A DNA stretch of 22,792 bases from Hyphochytrium catenoides (GCA_900088475.1 FLMG01003070.1:1-22792), one strand, 5' to 3'; positions 1-12,430 are shown, numbered from the stretch's first letter. A program made the numbers and translations. Notes: generated by a model from the letters alone, not told the origin.

Positions 1-313
1 TTCAGAGCACACCCAGGGTTCTCGAGTGTTTGTTCCCTCTGCATTAGTTTAAAGAGGTTATTGATGACGGTCAGGCTTACGAATAACTAACGCCAGTCAG
101 GTCGTTCATCAGGCACTAGGAAACTTTGTCGTACATATACATAGAACTACTAGGTCTCGGTTGCTGTTCTCCTCTTCGCTACGGTGCCTTACTTCGTCAA
201 GGTAGGTTCAGAGAGCTCAGAAGGACAGTGCCGTATGCCCAGAGAAGGGTGCATGGACAACAGGAGAGACATAGGACGAAGATGTAAGACCTCCACGCAC
301 TCGATATGTCAAT

Positions 314-319
314 TTTATT
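314..319 (-). terminator. Poly(A) signal of the histidine kinase gene
   Basis: A canonical AATAAA hexamer reads on the minus strand about 160 bases past the kinase stop codon, in a locally A/T-rich patch (positions 309-352). It is the best candidate for the mRNA 3' end. The rest of positions 1-477 shows only short overlapping open frames without recognisable domains, so I read it as 3' UTR and intergenic DNA. Confidence 0.5.
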
Positions 320-477
320 GATAAGAATACATAAGAAAATAAATATAAAAATAGACGGACGATTGCTTTGTGGACAAGAACAACAACCCCCATAGCCGCC
401 CCCGAAATAAATAAAGCTGCACCAGACGCCTGTCCTGAAGCTCGTGAGCAAACCACTTTGTGAAGGAGTTGGAGCTT

Positions 478-3400
478 CTAGAGCGTACAGAGAACATTCT
501 TGAGATCGTCTCTCTTAATGGGCTTGGTAACGACCGCATTCATGCCGCTGTCGCGACAAAGTTTATCGTCTCCAGGCATCAGATTGGCTGTGATCGCAAT
601 GATTGGCATCACTTTGCCTAGTCGTCGAATGGTTTTTGTGGCTTCCAGACCGTCACACCCTGGCTGTAAACGCAGTTATAGAGATTAGCTTCCTTCACTT
701 TCCAGAGCCAGTAAGATTCCACAGAGTCATCCTACCATCATCCAGTCCATTAAGACGACATCATAGTCATGGTTACATACTGCTTCAATCGCTTCGAGGC
801 CATTTTCTACTATGGTGACCTTGTGGCCTAGTTGTAGAAGGAGAGAACTGCAGCAATTCATCAGCGTCTTACATAGAAGGAGAAAAAAAAACACAGGAAA
901 GTAGTATATATCTAACCGTATAACAGCCTGGTTGATCTTGTTATCCTCAGCCATCAGCACATCCAGTGTCCGATTTGGCGCCGCCCTTCTATTCTCCTCT
1001 GTGCCACAATGGTTGAGATTGGCTTTTGCCGAGGGCTGCTCTGGGATTCCAGTACGGTCGAGGGCTTGCAGCTCTAGTCTGACCTTGAAGGTCGTGCCTA
1101 CAGACTAACCTGTGAATAAAGGCTGGCCATGGACGTGATCATTTATTGATAGGATACCTTTTCCCACTCTTGTTTCCACCGAAATAGAACCGCCTAACAA
1201 GTCAAGGAGGCGCCGAGTAATTGCTAAGCCCAAGCCGCTGGCGAGAGAGAACGAATTAGCCTCACCGGTCCGTTATGCGAGAAGGAATGGGAGACAGCTA
1301 ATCCCACCTTCCATCAAACCTTCGACTCATGGAACTATCAGCTTGAGTAAAGTGATTGAACAGTTGCGGTAAGAATTCCTCGGGAATGCCTGTGCCCCCA
1401 GACATTATAAAGGACCCACATAAGACAGGTAATACGAGCAAACCAACTTATGCGGTTTTACCTGTGCCTGTGTCCTCGATTGCAATACTGACAGACCTCT
1501 TTCCCACATCTTGACTAGCGCAAACGTTCACTTGGATCACTACGCCGCCTTCCTCCGTAAATTTGACCGCATTGCCCAGAAGATTAAGCAATACTTGTCG
1601 GATCTGCAATGATTTGCATAACAGAAAAATCAGTTATGTCGCGAGGCAATTCAATCGGGGAAACACTGACGAGTCCCTACCCTGGTGTCATCTGCCATAT
1701 ACATTGTATCTTTTGGTCCGTGCCATATTGTCGTCAGCTTTAAACCTTTCTTCGTCGCCAGAGGTCTCACGATGCTAACGCTGTCATCAATAGCTTTTCC
1801 AAGATCCATAGCGGTCGGTGATATTGTCATCTTCCCGGCTTCAAGCTTGCTAAGATCTAATATGTTATTGACGATGTCCTGAAAATCCACGCGTGAGAAG
1901 TTTTCTCCTGACGTCTGATGCCTTAAGTCCCTCTTTCACCTTTATTGAGATGGACATCAGAAGCCCTACCCTATACACAGGCTCAAGACTTCCAAACATA
2001 CTTTACACGGCGCAGTTCTTTTTCCTCTTACCTGCATCAACTGGGTGGACTCTCGCATAATTTGGAGGAACTCACTTGTGTGTGGACTATGTTGCTCTTG
2101 TTCAATAATCTCCAGGGAGCCAATGATCCCCTAGTTTGAACAGGTAGAGTAATCAATACGACACTACCTTATAGACCTTTTGGTTCCTTTTTGCTCCCAG
2201 CTTACAGTGAGGGGTGTTCGGAGTTCATGACTCATAGCCGCAAGGAACTGCGCTTTAACTGTCAGCAATCTTTCGGCTTCGGCTCTCGCCTGGATCTGCT
2301 GTTCTTCCAGTTGTTTCTGCTTTGTGATGTCGCGGACAATCACAAGCAGCACGTCCTTGCTGTTATACGTCCTTTTCAGCCGGGACACGGATACTTCGCA
2401 CTTAATTGGGTCTTTTTGAGATCCTCGACCATTGATCAGACTCCATTCATAGCGGCAATTAACTTCAAGGGAACATCAAAAGGAGTGCATGGACATATAT
2501 TGGTAAGTCAAAGATGCTAGTAGCGACCAAGGAGGCGGTACAAATCCTACCGGATTCCATTCCGGCTACCAGCTCCTCCGCACAGGACTCCAAAGAGCCG
2601 CTTTCCACTACACAGCAGTCTACTTAGTCTCGGAAAGACAAAGCGGAATATGGAGTAAGCTAACCTCACCCGGCAGACACTGGAGACTGCTTGGATGCGA
2701 TAAACTGCTCCAAGTCATTCCGATCAAGTCAGAAGATTTCTCAAATCCTAGTAGTGCTTGGGCGGATGCGTTGGCATCAAGAACCTTAAGCCGAGTGTCA
2801 ACCAGCATTATCGCGTCGGTAGCATCCTTCGCAAGAGCAAATTGAATCCAACAGCACCTTGCCAAGTAAGAAGGGCTAAGATTACCTCATACAGTAAACG
2901 GAAGTTCTGTTCACTGTGGTGCAGGGTCTCTCGCAGCTTTGATGCGCCCCGCTGTGCCTCTACCCGGTCATCAATATCGACTGCCTGGAGAAGGAAGGCT
3001 ACTTTCCCAGTGCACGGATCGAGACACCTCCTGACCGCAACGCTGTGCCAATGGGGCTCGGTCCCGCATACCATGCGGTACTCGCCCTCGAAAATCACAC
3101 CATCTAATCTATGCGGAGAGTCGCTCCTATTTGTCTTCTGGGCCTGAACGTTGACGATCCAATCCGGTGAGTCACCGGCACAGCAGCTAACAGGCAAGCT
3201 TTCGACACGTTTACCTTGGCCTCTTCCCTTTTTTGCCCGGCGCCCACTGACCCCTGCGTTTTCAGTTCTTCGGGTTCAAGTTCACCGTCTTTGGTCACTG
3301 TTTGATTTACCTTCCCCGCTAGAAAGTCGACTTAGTCAGTCGACTGAGTATCTACGATCCTCTCACCACGTCTGAATGACGACTTACCGCTGGGTGGCAG

Positions 3401-4214
3401 GTTGGACGTTAATGCCGACGCCTCAGATACTTGGCTTTGAAACCTCTGCACAACGTCCTCTTCCGTAAAATACGCGGGAGTTAGCTTGTTATTGGTAAAC
3501 GCACGCTCGGCAGCAGGGTTTATCATCAGGGTATCGAACTGGTCATTGAACATAACAATCTTGACCTGCATCAGCAGATGAGTACTTGAAGGACAAATGG
3601 CGACCTTTACACAACCAAAAGCCACCTGAGTGTGCCGGAGAGCCTCAACACCTCGGAGCATAAATGGATCTGTCAGGCCGGGGTCAGGGCTCTGGCCAAA
3701 GAGGAGGAGAGCGATATTTCCATTTTTTTTCAATAATGGAACAATGGTGACAATGACCTGCACCGCTGATGCGAGAGAAAGGCAGATGCTGTCAGTCTAA
3801 AGGGGTTGAAGAGACTGCCTTATCGACGATGAGACCTACCGACACCACGTGGATACAAAGTCCAATGTTCAACGACAAACTCTCCCCCTTTTACACGGCG
3901 GGCAAGTTGATCCTGTCGAGCTTTGGCCGTATCGCTATCAGCAGAGAAATCCCTGGAAGTGAACTCTTCGAGTGACGGCGACTTCCAAAATTCAAGACCT
4001 ACAGCCATGAAGATATTTTACTCCACCTCTATCAGCTTGTAAAGATGCCAACACAGGCCCTAGCAAATCAGAATAAGGACTACTGACCCCTTGCGTTGGA
4101 CCATAACATCTTCCTCTCATCACAGCAGTAGGCCCACATGGGCGCTGGGATCCACTCAAACATCGACAGCTGGTCTTCATGAATAGGAGCGATGGGTGCC
4201 CTCATGTCGGGCAT
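478..4214 (-). CDS. Cytosolic hybrid histidine kinase: PAS x3 - HisKA - HATPase - receiver
   Basis: A phosphorelay sensor. It should autophosphorylate on histidine and pass the phosphate to its own receiver, then to an HPt protein. I rebuilt 17 exons from 16 GT-AG introns (47-117 bases); the exons sum to 2541 bases, an exact 846-residue frame. In order: PAS 1 (residues about 14-120, including MWAYCCDERKMLWSNARG), PAS 2 (about 145-310, ending in a PAC-like stretch with HWHSVAVRRCLDP), PAS 3 (about 320-440, FRLLYEDATDAIMLVD), the H-box SHELRTPLT with His468, the N-box NLLGNAVKFT, the G1 box EDTGTGIP, the F-box region, the G2 box GSGLGLAI split by an intron, and a receiver (about 731-846) with acidic pair MAEDN, phospho-acceptor Asp782 in LMDWMMPG and Lys832 in TKPI. 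All catalytic boxes are present. There is no signal peptide or membrane helix, so it is probably cytosolic. The ATG at 4214 is the first good start before PAS 1; a ten-codon upstream frame lies just before it. The ligand of the PAS domains is unknown. Confidence 0.93.
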
Positions 4215-5796
4215 GACACTCCAAGCCTTGCACCTACCGCAGTGCCCCTCGGTCTCAGTTGAAAATCCCCTCTTCACAGCTGCCGTAGGGGCGGTCCTGG
4301 TACGGTGCCCGGACTCCTACTGCTCCGCGAACACCTCCACTTTCATTGTTTTGGGCTCTGCAAGGGCGGGTGCTGCCGTGGAGATGTCTAGAGCCTGATC
4401 CCTGTCCCCATGCTTCAGCAGTCGGAGGCCGAGGAACCGCATAAGATCAAAACCCTTCTCTGGGGTTAGATAGCAATGCGTTGCAACGCTGGACTGCCTT
4501 TGCTTCCGACTACCCCCTCACCCCAATTGCTCTGATGCTCAAAAGACCGTTGCGCTCATACCAAGCGTTAGTGCTTAGTCACTTAGGGTCTTCTGGTCTT
4601 CGTTACCAGCTTTCCTCCGTGCTCCTATATAGATAGCTCCCCGAGGTGAGATTGACAGGATGAAAGTGATTAGAAGAAGACGTGGCGCAGTTCACTGCTG
4701 CTGCAAGAGACTGGGGCCTTGTTGCTTGCTGGCTGGTGGCGCTTCTATCCCACCCAACCTTGAGTGCGATCTGCTTCAAGTTACACGGCCCTTGATGACC
4801 TGTCTGTTCGGTGATGGTTGCTGTTTATCTTCAGAACCCTAGAAAGCGCTTGCTTGCCTTTGTAAACGGCATCTCTGTAGTACGTGTACATGGTCCACAC
4901 TGCTGTTCTGAGAACTGGTAATAAGCGGGTTATAAATGGTCAAGGCCTATTATTCCTTGTACAGACATTATTTTGTCTCAGGTACCTTGTACGAGTACCG
5001 TAGTGACAGAGGACTTTTAGGGCTTCCGTAACGTTCAGAACAAAGGCTCTTAAAAAAGAATGTACTTGTACAGCTATTATGGCTCCAAGCATGACGAAGT
5101 TCACGGTCATCTCCATCACTGCTGCGATGTCACGCAGACATTAGGCTATTTTTCATCAAAGACTTCTCTGCCCGGGCATACAGTAGTAGTTACTTGGAAT
5201 CCTATGAACAGGAATAATTGAATATGGAATCGCAGCTCTCCCAACAGTGGTCATGCTCTTGAGTTAAATATAGTGCGCACCCTCATCCATGGCTGATGGC
5301 GGCAGCTTAGTGAGCACGGCCAAGAAGGATGGACGTATCCTCTTAAATGTCACTACGAGAGCATCTGACAGTAACCTGGTCAATATCGTGGAAGACTTAC
5401 CAGTACTTAGTGTTCCCTATCCCATTGTCATTAGTTCAGCCGTATCTAGACCTAATGTCATTGTGTCTCAAGCATTAATTGGGATAAGCGTGAGAAGAAA
5501 GTTCTTGTGGCATTAGTAAGGGGAACCCATCATACAACTTCCTACTAAAACACCTTTCACGCTTGATTATTGGTGTATTTGGTATCATAGGGCAAGATAT
5601 GGGCGGAGCATATTAGTGTGGAGGACCTTGCGCTTCTGCACTTTCCGTTCCAAAGCCCTCGCCAGCCCAAAGGGCAATATGGCGTTGATACACAGTGCTA
5701 TGATAGGAAAAAAGCTTCTACTGAGAGGGAAGATATTCAAGGAAAGACACTGTAATCAGAGCTGCTGCCCGCGCGGGTCATGATAACGTCTCAAAT
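4215..5796. other. 1.6 kb gap between the histidine kinase promoter and the V-ATPase H 3' end
   Basis: This is the longest stretch without a convincing gene. The left end must hold the histidine kinase promoter, and the right end the V-ATPase H 3' UTR. Short frames exist at 4660-4842 and 5289-5516 on the plus strand, but neither shows a known domain. I found no tRNA-like B box. Three CTTGTAC motifs lie between 4956 and 5071, two of them extended to CTTGTACAG. A lineage-specific short gene with introns, or a non-coding RNA, cannot be excluded by eye. Confidence 0.4.
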
Positions 5797-7896
5797 TTAT
5801 CGAACAAACTCCCAGTTGTGAACCATCATCTTGGAGATGGTTGCCAAAGCCTGCTTCTGAATGCCAGGATCCTGGTCTGCCAGGAGAGCCATCACAAGGT
5901 CGCGGGCACCCAACGTCTTTGCAATGCTATAAGGCGCGGAGAATCAGTCGATGTAAGCAACAAGATCCCTTACTATGAAGAATCTTACCTCCGCCCGTTC
6001 GGGTAGAAACGAACAAATTCCCCAATGTCGTAGAGGGCCACTTGAACTGTGAGCGGGTTGTCCGACTTCAAGTGGTTGATAAGGATCCTAGTGCCAGAAA
6101 GATGAGCCTATAGTAGACGAATGGCAGATTGGTTTGTTCGGCCTACTTTATCAGTTCAAAGTCCCTCTTCTCAAACTCCATCACGTTCTCTCGCCAGAAT
6201 TTCTCTGTGTGCAGCAAACTCCATTCAAGTTTTCCGGACATAACTTCTTTCGCGTACCGCTCTACTGAGCTGCTCGGACAAAATGTTGCGTTAGTTGGTG
6301 CAAACAGAATCTGAGGTCCATAAGGGCCGCTACCTTAGTTCCTTGTAGTCACGATGTAAGCGCTGACTAATGAGTTCCATGTCGTCGGCAATGTCTGAGT
6401 CAGCCCACTTCTTGTCTTTCAGCCGCCCCAGCGTTTTGAGCAGCGCAGCATCGATCATAGCTTGGTTGTAATTCATCTTGCCGGTGAGATTCTAGGAGGA
6501 ATGAGCGATACAGCTCAGCGCACATATTAGGAAGGCCTCTTACCCGCAGAGCAGCTATTGCCACACGAACAACCTTCTCCCGTGGAGCAGCCGCCACCTG
6601 CTCCGTATATTGATGAGTTGGTGTGTAGTGTGTAGATGAGGAAACGCTTACTCACTTGATTGCACAAAGTTCTGATCGCATCGACTTTGTCGAAATGGGG
6701 GATTGCCTCTTCACAGAAGGTCAGAGTCCACAGGCAAAAGCACAGCTAATATGAGATCAAGCAGGAGTCAGTTACAAGAAGCGCATGACCAAACCCCTCG
6801 GACGCTACCGACCTCGTACAGCAGCTGGGTTCGGCCTTCGCTGTATTTTATCAGATCGGACACTCTGCAGAAATGGTAAGCTCAGAGCTTGTCATGTGAC
6901 AGATTTGAACGATAATAGCTTACAGTTTGATACCATTCGCCTTTACGAACAGCAACCGGGCTTCGTCCAGTCTTAGTAATATCATAAGGGCCGTCACGGC
7001 CGCTCTGGCTGATCCAGCAGTTGCCGGTTCATTTAAAACCGAGGCAATTCCTCTGCCAAGGTCCAAGGACGAGACTACCCAATCCAACAGGGCTTCAATG
7101 TCCTGATTCTGTGGCTTCACACTAGAGAGACCCAATCGATTATCCGATAGTTCCAGCGATCCACCCCAAGATAATAAGGCGCCCATACCTTAATAAGGTT
7201 GCAAGGTTGGTGGCCGCGGCATGTTGTGCATATCCCTGACCAGACCGTACAAGCCTCAGGAAAGGTCCAGAGTCAATAACCCCATTTTCCATGAATAGTT
7301 GCACTCTTTCTCGCAGTTTGGCTGGCTCTGCAAGGATTGATTAGAAGGGCTGCCGTCCCGTACATCTGCGACTTAGAGTACCTGAAAGAAGCTCCTCAAT
7401 ACGCGCCAGTGCATACCGCACCACAGTCGGCTCCGTGATCTTTCGAAGAAGGTTGACAAGACCAAGACAGAACTGCTTTCCATGGTCTGACGGAGCCCAG
7501 CTTCAGACATGAACCCTCACCATTGTCTTACCCCACTTACCTTTCATAAAAGATAGTATAAACTTATCCTGCAAGGTGATGAGTAAGCCCAACGTTTGAA
7601 AGATAACAGCAACTAAGGCTCTTACATTGCCCCCGTCCAGTACTGCTTCTCCGTCCCGGAATACCTCTACGTCCGCTTGTTTCAGGTTGAAGGCGGCAGT
7701 TCTGTAGCAGATACTAAGCAAAATGGGCTTTATCTAATGACCGGCAGCGCACATTAGCCTACCTTGTGTACTCAGACCAATTAATCTCCTTGAACTTCGC
7801 AATTGCATTCTCCCTGGCCGCCGCGACGTCTCCTAGGCCCGTGTAGGACAGATTAGACGCCACTCCGGCCGCACTAGATTCATCCTCCTGTTTCAT
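5797..7896 (-). CDS. VMA13: V-type H+-ATPase V1 subunit H (Vma13)
   Basis: Subunit H bridges the V1 and V0 sectors of the vacuolar proton pump. It is needed for ATP-driven proton pumping and blocks futile hydrolysis in free V1. I rebuilt 12 exons with introns of about 47-67 bases; they total 1455 bases, or 484 residues, close to the usual size of about 480. The N-terminal HEAT-like half includes FCLGLVNLLRKITEPTVVRY and LCFCLWTLTFCEEA. The C-terminal domain includes KKWADSDIADDMELISQRL, SGKLEWSLLHTEKFWREN, LYDIGEFVRFYPNGR, LGARDLVMALLADQDPGIQ and the family-typical end ISKMMVHNWEF followed by V-R-stop. The start MKQEDESSAAG is the first ATG that leads into the frame. The second exon may begin 12 bases later than I chose, with no frame change. 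It shares a divergent upstream region with the PI 4-kinase. Confidence 0.93.
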
Positions 7897-8698
7897 GCTG
7901 TAGGAATCAATGTGTCCTCGGACACGTCAAAGTTTGGGCTGTGCTGCTAGTGGTGTAGACGTCCTTCAGTAGCTTAATCGAGAGTAATGGGAAGAACACT
8001 ATGTCCGCAACCTATGAATGCTCTATTGACATCTTTCCACTGTCTGCATCCTAGCAAACCCACCTGTCAGCAGTCTTCAGTTGAAAGAGTTGTCTGAGAG
8101 TTGAGAGGAAAGACAGCAACAAGGATCCTCGACCACGCAGACCTACCCCTGGATTGCGAGACATTGCCCAAGGTCCGTGATAGAAGCCCCATAAATTCGA
8201 TATATGTTACGTTGAAGTTCTCAAGATAAAGGATAAGACGCAAGGTCTCAGAGACAATCCCCAGGAGGGTTGCAGAAACTTGTCGTGTATGAGTACCTGC
8301 TGTAGACCCAATAAAATAATGTCTCTTCGTAATCTTCAATCACCGGTGAGTAATGAGAACAATCTGGAGTTCGAGGTTCTCCGATGATGGAGGCATCTCA
8401 CATCTCACACCCGCAGACCACCTCCCGGACCCGGAAAAAAAGAAGACCACCATCTCACATAACCAGCCAGCCCCGTTACGAGCCAGATGGTTTATGTCTT
8501 CGACTTGGTAGCATGAACACAGGGTAGCTAACCCAGCCAAGCCCTATTAACTAAAGGCAGAACTGACCCACGATCAGCCATGTCAATCCCGTCAAACGAG
8601 GAAGAGGCAGAGCCTACTTCGTGGTGCTGCTCCTGTATAAATCCTACTAAAAGCATCCCAACAAGGGGCGAACGCTTACGCAACTTACTGCAGGAGCG
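7897..8698. promoter_or_regulatory. Divergent intergenic region between V-ATPase H and PI 4-kinase
   Basis: These 802 bases separate two start codons that point away from each other, so they must carry both promoters unless distant 5' exons exist. Open frames of 66-90 codons on the minus strand (8067-8339, 8340-8540) have no recognisable domain. I see no clear TATA box or repeated regulatory motif. Confidence 0.5.
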
Positions 8699-11600
8699 AT
8701 GGATCCAGATAACGGGAGCTGGACCAGAGCATGTGCGAACACTCCCAACTCCATAGTAGCTAATCAAGGATGGCTCATAAATCAATTTCCTTCACAGGTT
8801 AAAGAAAACAGAGACTTCTTTGACATTCTAGTCCAGCTTTGGGCCAACAAGGATGTCACCAAGGACATGTTTGATTTTTTTGAATGGAATGCTCAAGAGG
8901 TCTCCTAGTTATGGCAGGCAACTGAAGATCTTCGCTGACAATACGTAAATTTCTAGGTCACATTTTACATTCCGCAGCTGGCAACCCTTCTAATTCATGG
9001 TGGTCATACAAAGTCATATCAGTTGGAAAGCTTTTTGCTGGATAAAAGTAGGTACGGGCTACCACTCCCTTAGAAACAGAAGATTGCTTCATGACTGCAC
9101 GGACTTTCTTTATTAGTGAGTGCCTCCAATTTTGTCATAAGCTCTATTGGTTCCTGAAGTGCTTCCAAGCGGGCGGCAAACAATATCATTCTGAAGCTCT
9201 AAGGTAAGGCACTTCTACTCTTATTGATTTGGGCTGAGGACGACCTGGCGATCAATGGATTAGCGCGACAACAACGGAAGGAACCGATGATCTGCAGTTG
9301 ATGCACGCCGTGGAAACTCAAGGGGGCATATCTGCAAAGGGTATGGACCTTGGGAGAGCTTTTGGTGAAGACCACACGAAGTTGCCACCGGTACTGCATG
9401 TTTATGGGATGTCGTAACGCTTGAGACCAACTTAAGAAGACTGCGCCCAGGAACGCCTCCCAGCTAATCACATTGGAGAGCTTACTGTCCGGCAGTTGGA
9501 ACAGGCGCGGCCGTGTACTGAGGTGAAAGCCTCAGTCGGTACTGAAGCTCACTTTCTAGTAGGCAATGACGAGCGGCATGAACTGGTAATACTACATGCT
9601 TCCTTTGCTTCTCCATGTTGTTGCGGGACCCAAAAGTTCAGAGGTGCCTGCCATCTACATAGTTTAAGCAGACCCCAAGCTTCTTAGAGGAACTCATCCG
9701 CCTCGCTGATAAACTGATAGTACTGCCCCTTGAAGAAAGGGCCGCAGCGCTAAGGAATGGTCTTCAAGCGGTAAAAGGGTTTACTCTCTGATATTATGAC
9801 CAAAAACACTTTACCAATTAGATATCTACCGCTCTATAAGATTGAGGCACTGTACTTGGCATCCAATGTGGTGTACGTTCCGGTGGGCAACACTTTCCAC
9901 AGGGTTGTTAAGATCCACCACGAGGAGTCCTTCCCTTTCTCTACGAAGGTAAGACCTACTGCAACACGTAGAGTACTCGGTTGATCTGTAACTAGTTAAG
10001 CCACGCTCGCGGTATTACTCTCCAGGAACGGGTTCCATACTTGCTGACATTTGAGGTCATAGACTATGCTTATACTCCGAACTATATTTGCAGACTCCTT
10101 CAGGTAATCCTCCTCCGTCAAAACAAATCGATCAAGATTCTATAATGACTTTGTCCGGGATTAGGATAGGCGTAAGCCAGCGAAGCCGCCGCCTATGAAG
10201 ACTTTCTTTACTATCCCGCTACCTTTCAACAAGGAGTTCACCTTGGATGTAGAGACCTCCTCCCCGCACGAAGAGGTTGCCGTCGATGAGGAGAAAGTGA
10301 TGAATATCTTGGAAGGGAAAGGCCCATCTACCGAACTAAGTCACCTATCTCAAGATCGCGGTGCGATAGTATTAGGTTTGAGACTCTTTTAATGGCCTTT
10401 CCTTGATTGCGTGGGTTGCTAATGACGACCTATTAGGAGGCCTAGTTTCGCCTGTTCCTCCCAGTCTCGTTAGTTGCCAACATCGTCATACCGACTTAGG
10501 ACAGTCTGTCCATCCAAGAGAGGGAAAGCAAAGTATCCTGATAGCACCATTCCGGAAAGCAGTCAGCTTGAACCTGATTCATCTTTCAGGGTAAGCTCTG
10601 TACATTCCCGTAAGGTGGTTCTTGCTGAAAAGTCCGTACTCCAGAAGCGATCTGGTTCATCAGGAAGCGAAGGAGAAAACGTGTCAGGTAGATGTCCCTT
10701 GTAGCCTCACTTGACGCCTGCTTACTCGTGGTACATGTCTGTGTTCCGCGGTGTCAGCGAGCTCTTCCTGCACAACTCGAAGAGAGTGCCAGAGAGGACA
10801 ACTCACGAACTAGTGCAAAAGGTGCAGCTTTGGGCCAGTGGGCAATGTAAGCCTTTCAGGCATGTACCCTTGATTCAAAGGCATAACTCTTCTCTGCAAC
10901 CGACTGTGATACCCTTAGACGTTCAAGAAGTAACACCTGGGATGGCACAACAGTTGCGCAAGCTCATGGTGGTGAACCTTCTTCGTGTGGGCCTTCTAAC
11001 AGTAGGCCAGATCATTGCGAAGGTGGTAACGACATTGCTGGTGGCCCTCATTCTTCGGTAGGGCAATCCGCAAGCCCAAATATTGTATCATGGCTTTCTA
11101 ACATCTCCATGCGTGGCTTCCAGGACGACATCGAAGGCCAGACAGGGGCCAATTGTCGTTCTCATTCCCATGTGAAGCCTCCTATAATATTCAAGGAGCG
11201 GTGGGCAGAGAAGGAGGAAAGAATCCGAATCTCATCAACATTCGGCAAGTTACCTGGTTGGAGATTGTTTGCAGTTATAATCAAGAGTAATGATGACCTT
11301 CGACAGGTGTTCGCAGTTGATTAGATCAAAGCACAGGAAAGTCATTGATTGGCTTACTTTTATATAGGAACAAATCGCGTCACAGCTTGTGGCACAGTTC
11401 AAGTGTATTTTCGAAAAAGCGAAAGTTCCGGTCTACATAAGGTGAGCTTGGTTTTTCATTACCGATGCTCGATACTACTAAGATGCCATTTCTAGGGCCT
11501 ACGATGTCCTGGCAATCTCTCCTCGAGGTGGCATCGTAGAGGGCATTCATGACTCCATCTCCTTAGATGCGCTTAAGAGGAACTACCCCAACTATACCAC

Positions 11601-12430
11601 CCTGAAGTAAGGGTCTTATCAGACAAAAAAGCCTCTTAGTGGCACTTATTTCTGAATGTATAGGAACTTCTGGATTGACCAATTTGGAGATGAGAGCTCC
11701 CAGACCTACAAAAGAGCTCTGGACAATTTTGTAGGCTCTCTGGCCGGATATTCTATCGTGTGCTACCTTCTTCGTATCAAGGATCGGCATAACGGGAACA
11801 TAATGTAGGATCCTGACCCTGACCAGTAGCGATCTCGTTGTTAATGTGAAGAAAACTAACCGGACGTTTTGCTATTGCTCCCACAGGTTGGAGAGTGATG
11901 GTCATATAGTTCATATTGACTTTGGATTCCTTCTCTCTAATACTCCAGGTAAGGATGGCCCTTTCGTCAAGTGAATAACCTCCACTTATGCTATCGCTTT
12001 CAGGAAATAATATAAACTTCGAGCGAGCACCCTTCAAACTGACGGAAGAGTTCGTGGAACTCATGGGTGGACCACGTTCTTTTACTTTTATGAGGTTCCG
12101 TCAGCTCTGCATAAGAGCTTATCTGGCTGCCCGGAAGGACATGGAGAGAATTGTCCTGTTACTGGAGATGATGGCGATAGGTGGGTAGCAGTCTGGTCGC
12201 TCACACCGTCGAATTATATATCAGCCCGATTATCATTAGGAAATGAAGACCTTCCATGCTTACAAGCAGGTCCTGACAATGTGCTAGCAGCACTTCGAGA
12301 ACGATTCCATCCTGGCTGGAAAACAGGGGCCTGTGCAGACTTTGTTCATAGTCTTATTGACCAATCCCTGGACAACTGGACAACCCGATGGTACGATAAG
12401 TATCAGAGGTACTGCACAGGCATCTACTAG
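8699..12430 (+). CDS. PI4KB: Phosphatidylinositol 4-kinase, PI4KB/Pik1 type
   Basis: A lipid kinase making phosphatidylinositol 4-phosphate, in this family mainly at the Golgi. The N-terminal lipid kinase unique region starts at once (about residues 20-130: [35 protein letters not shown]). A linker follows, then [20 protein letters not shown], the family-specific block [16 protein letters not shown] and [12 protein letters not shown]. The kinase domain begins near 11160 ([16 protein letters not shown]). It shows the ATP lysine region [14 protein letters not shown], the catalytic loop [11 protein letters not shown], the activation segment start [13 protein letters not shown], then [13 protein letters not shown] and [14 protein letters not shown], ending in [13 protein letters not shown]-stop. 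In the kinase half the exons are 11062-11306, 11369-11441, 11496-11606, 11664-11804, 11887-11948, 12004-12180 and 12240-12430. Exon borders in the poorly conserved linker (10.36-11.06 kb) are uncertain, so I give no exact length; it is roughly 800 residues. The start is the ATG directly before the homologous region; a further 5' exon is possible. Confidence 0.92.

Noticed and set aside
974-981. TTTGGCGC E2F-like core
   Set aside because: It lies inside histidine kinase coding sequence, and single eight-base matches are expected by chance a few times in a window this size.
4660-4842. 60-codon Cys-rich plus-strand frame
   Set aside because: Short, no signal peptide and no regular cysteine spacing. 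It looks like a chance frame in the kinase upstream region.
5289-5516. 75-codon plus-strand frame starting MADGGSLVSTAKKDG
   Set aside because: The start context is good, but there is no domain and no clear splice partner. Kept only as a possible lineage-specific short gene.
8067-8540. Two minus-strand frames of 90 and 66 codons upstream of V-ATPase H
   Set aside because: No domain, and V-ATPase H is already complete at 484 residues without extra 5' exons.
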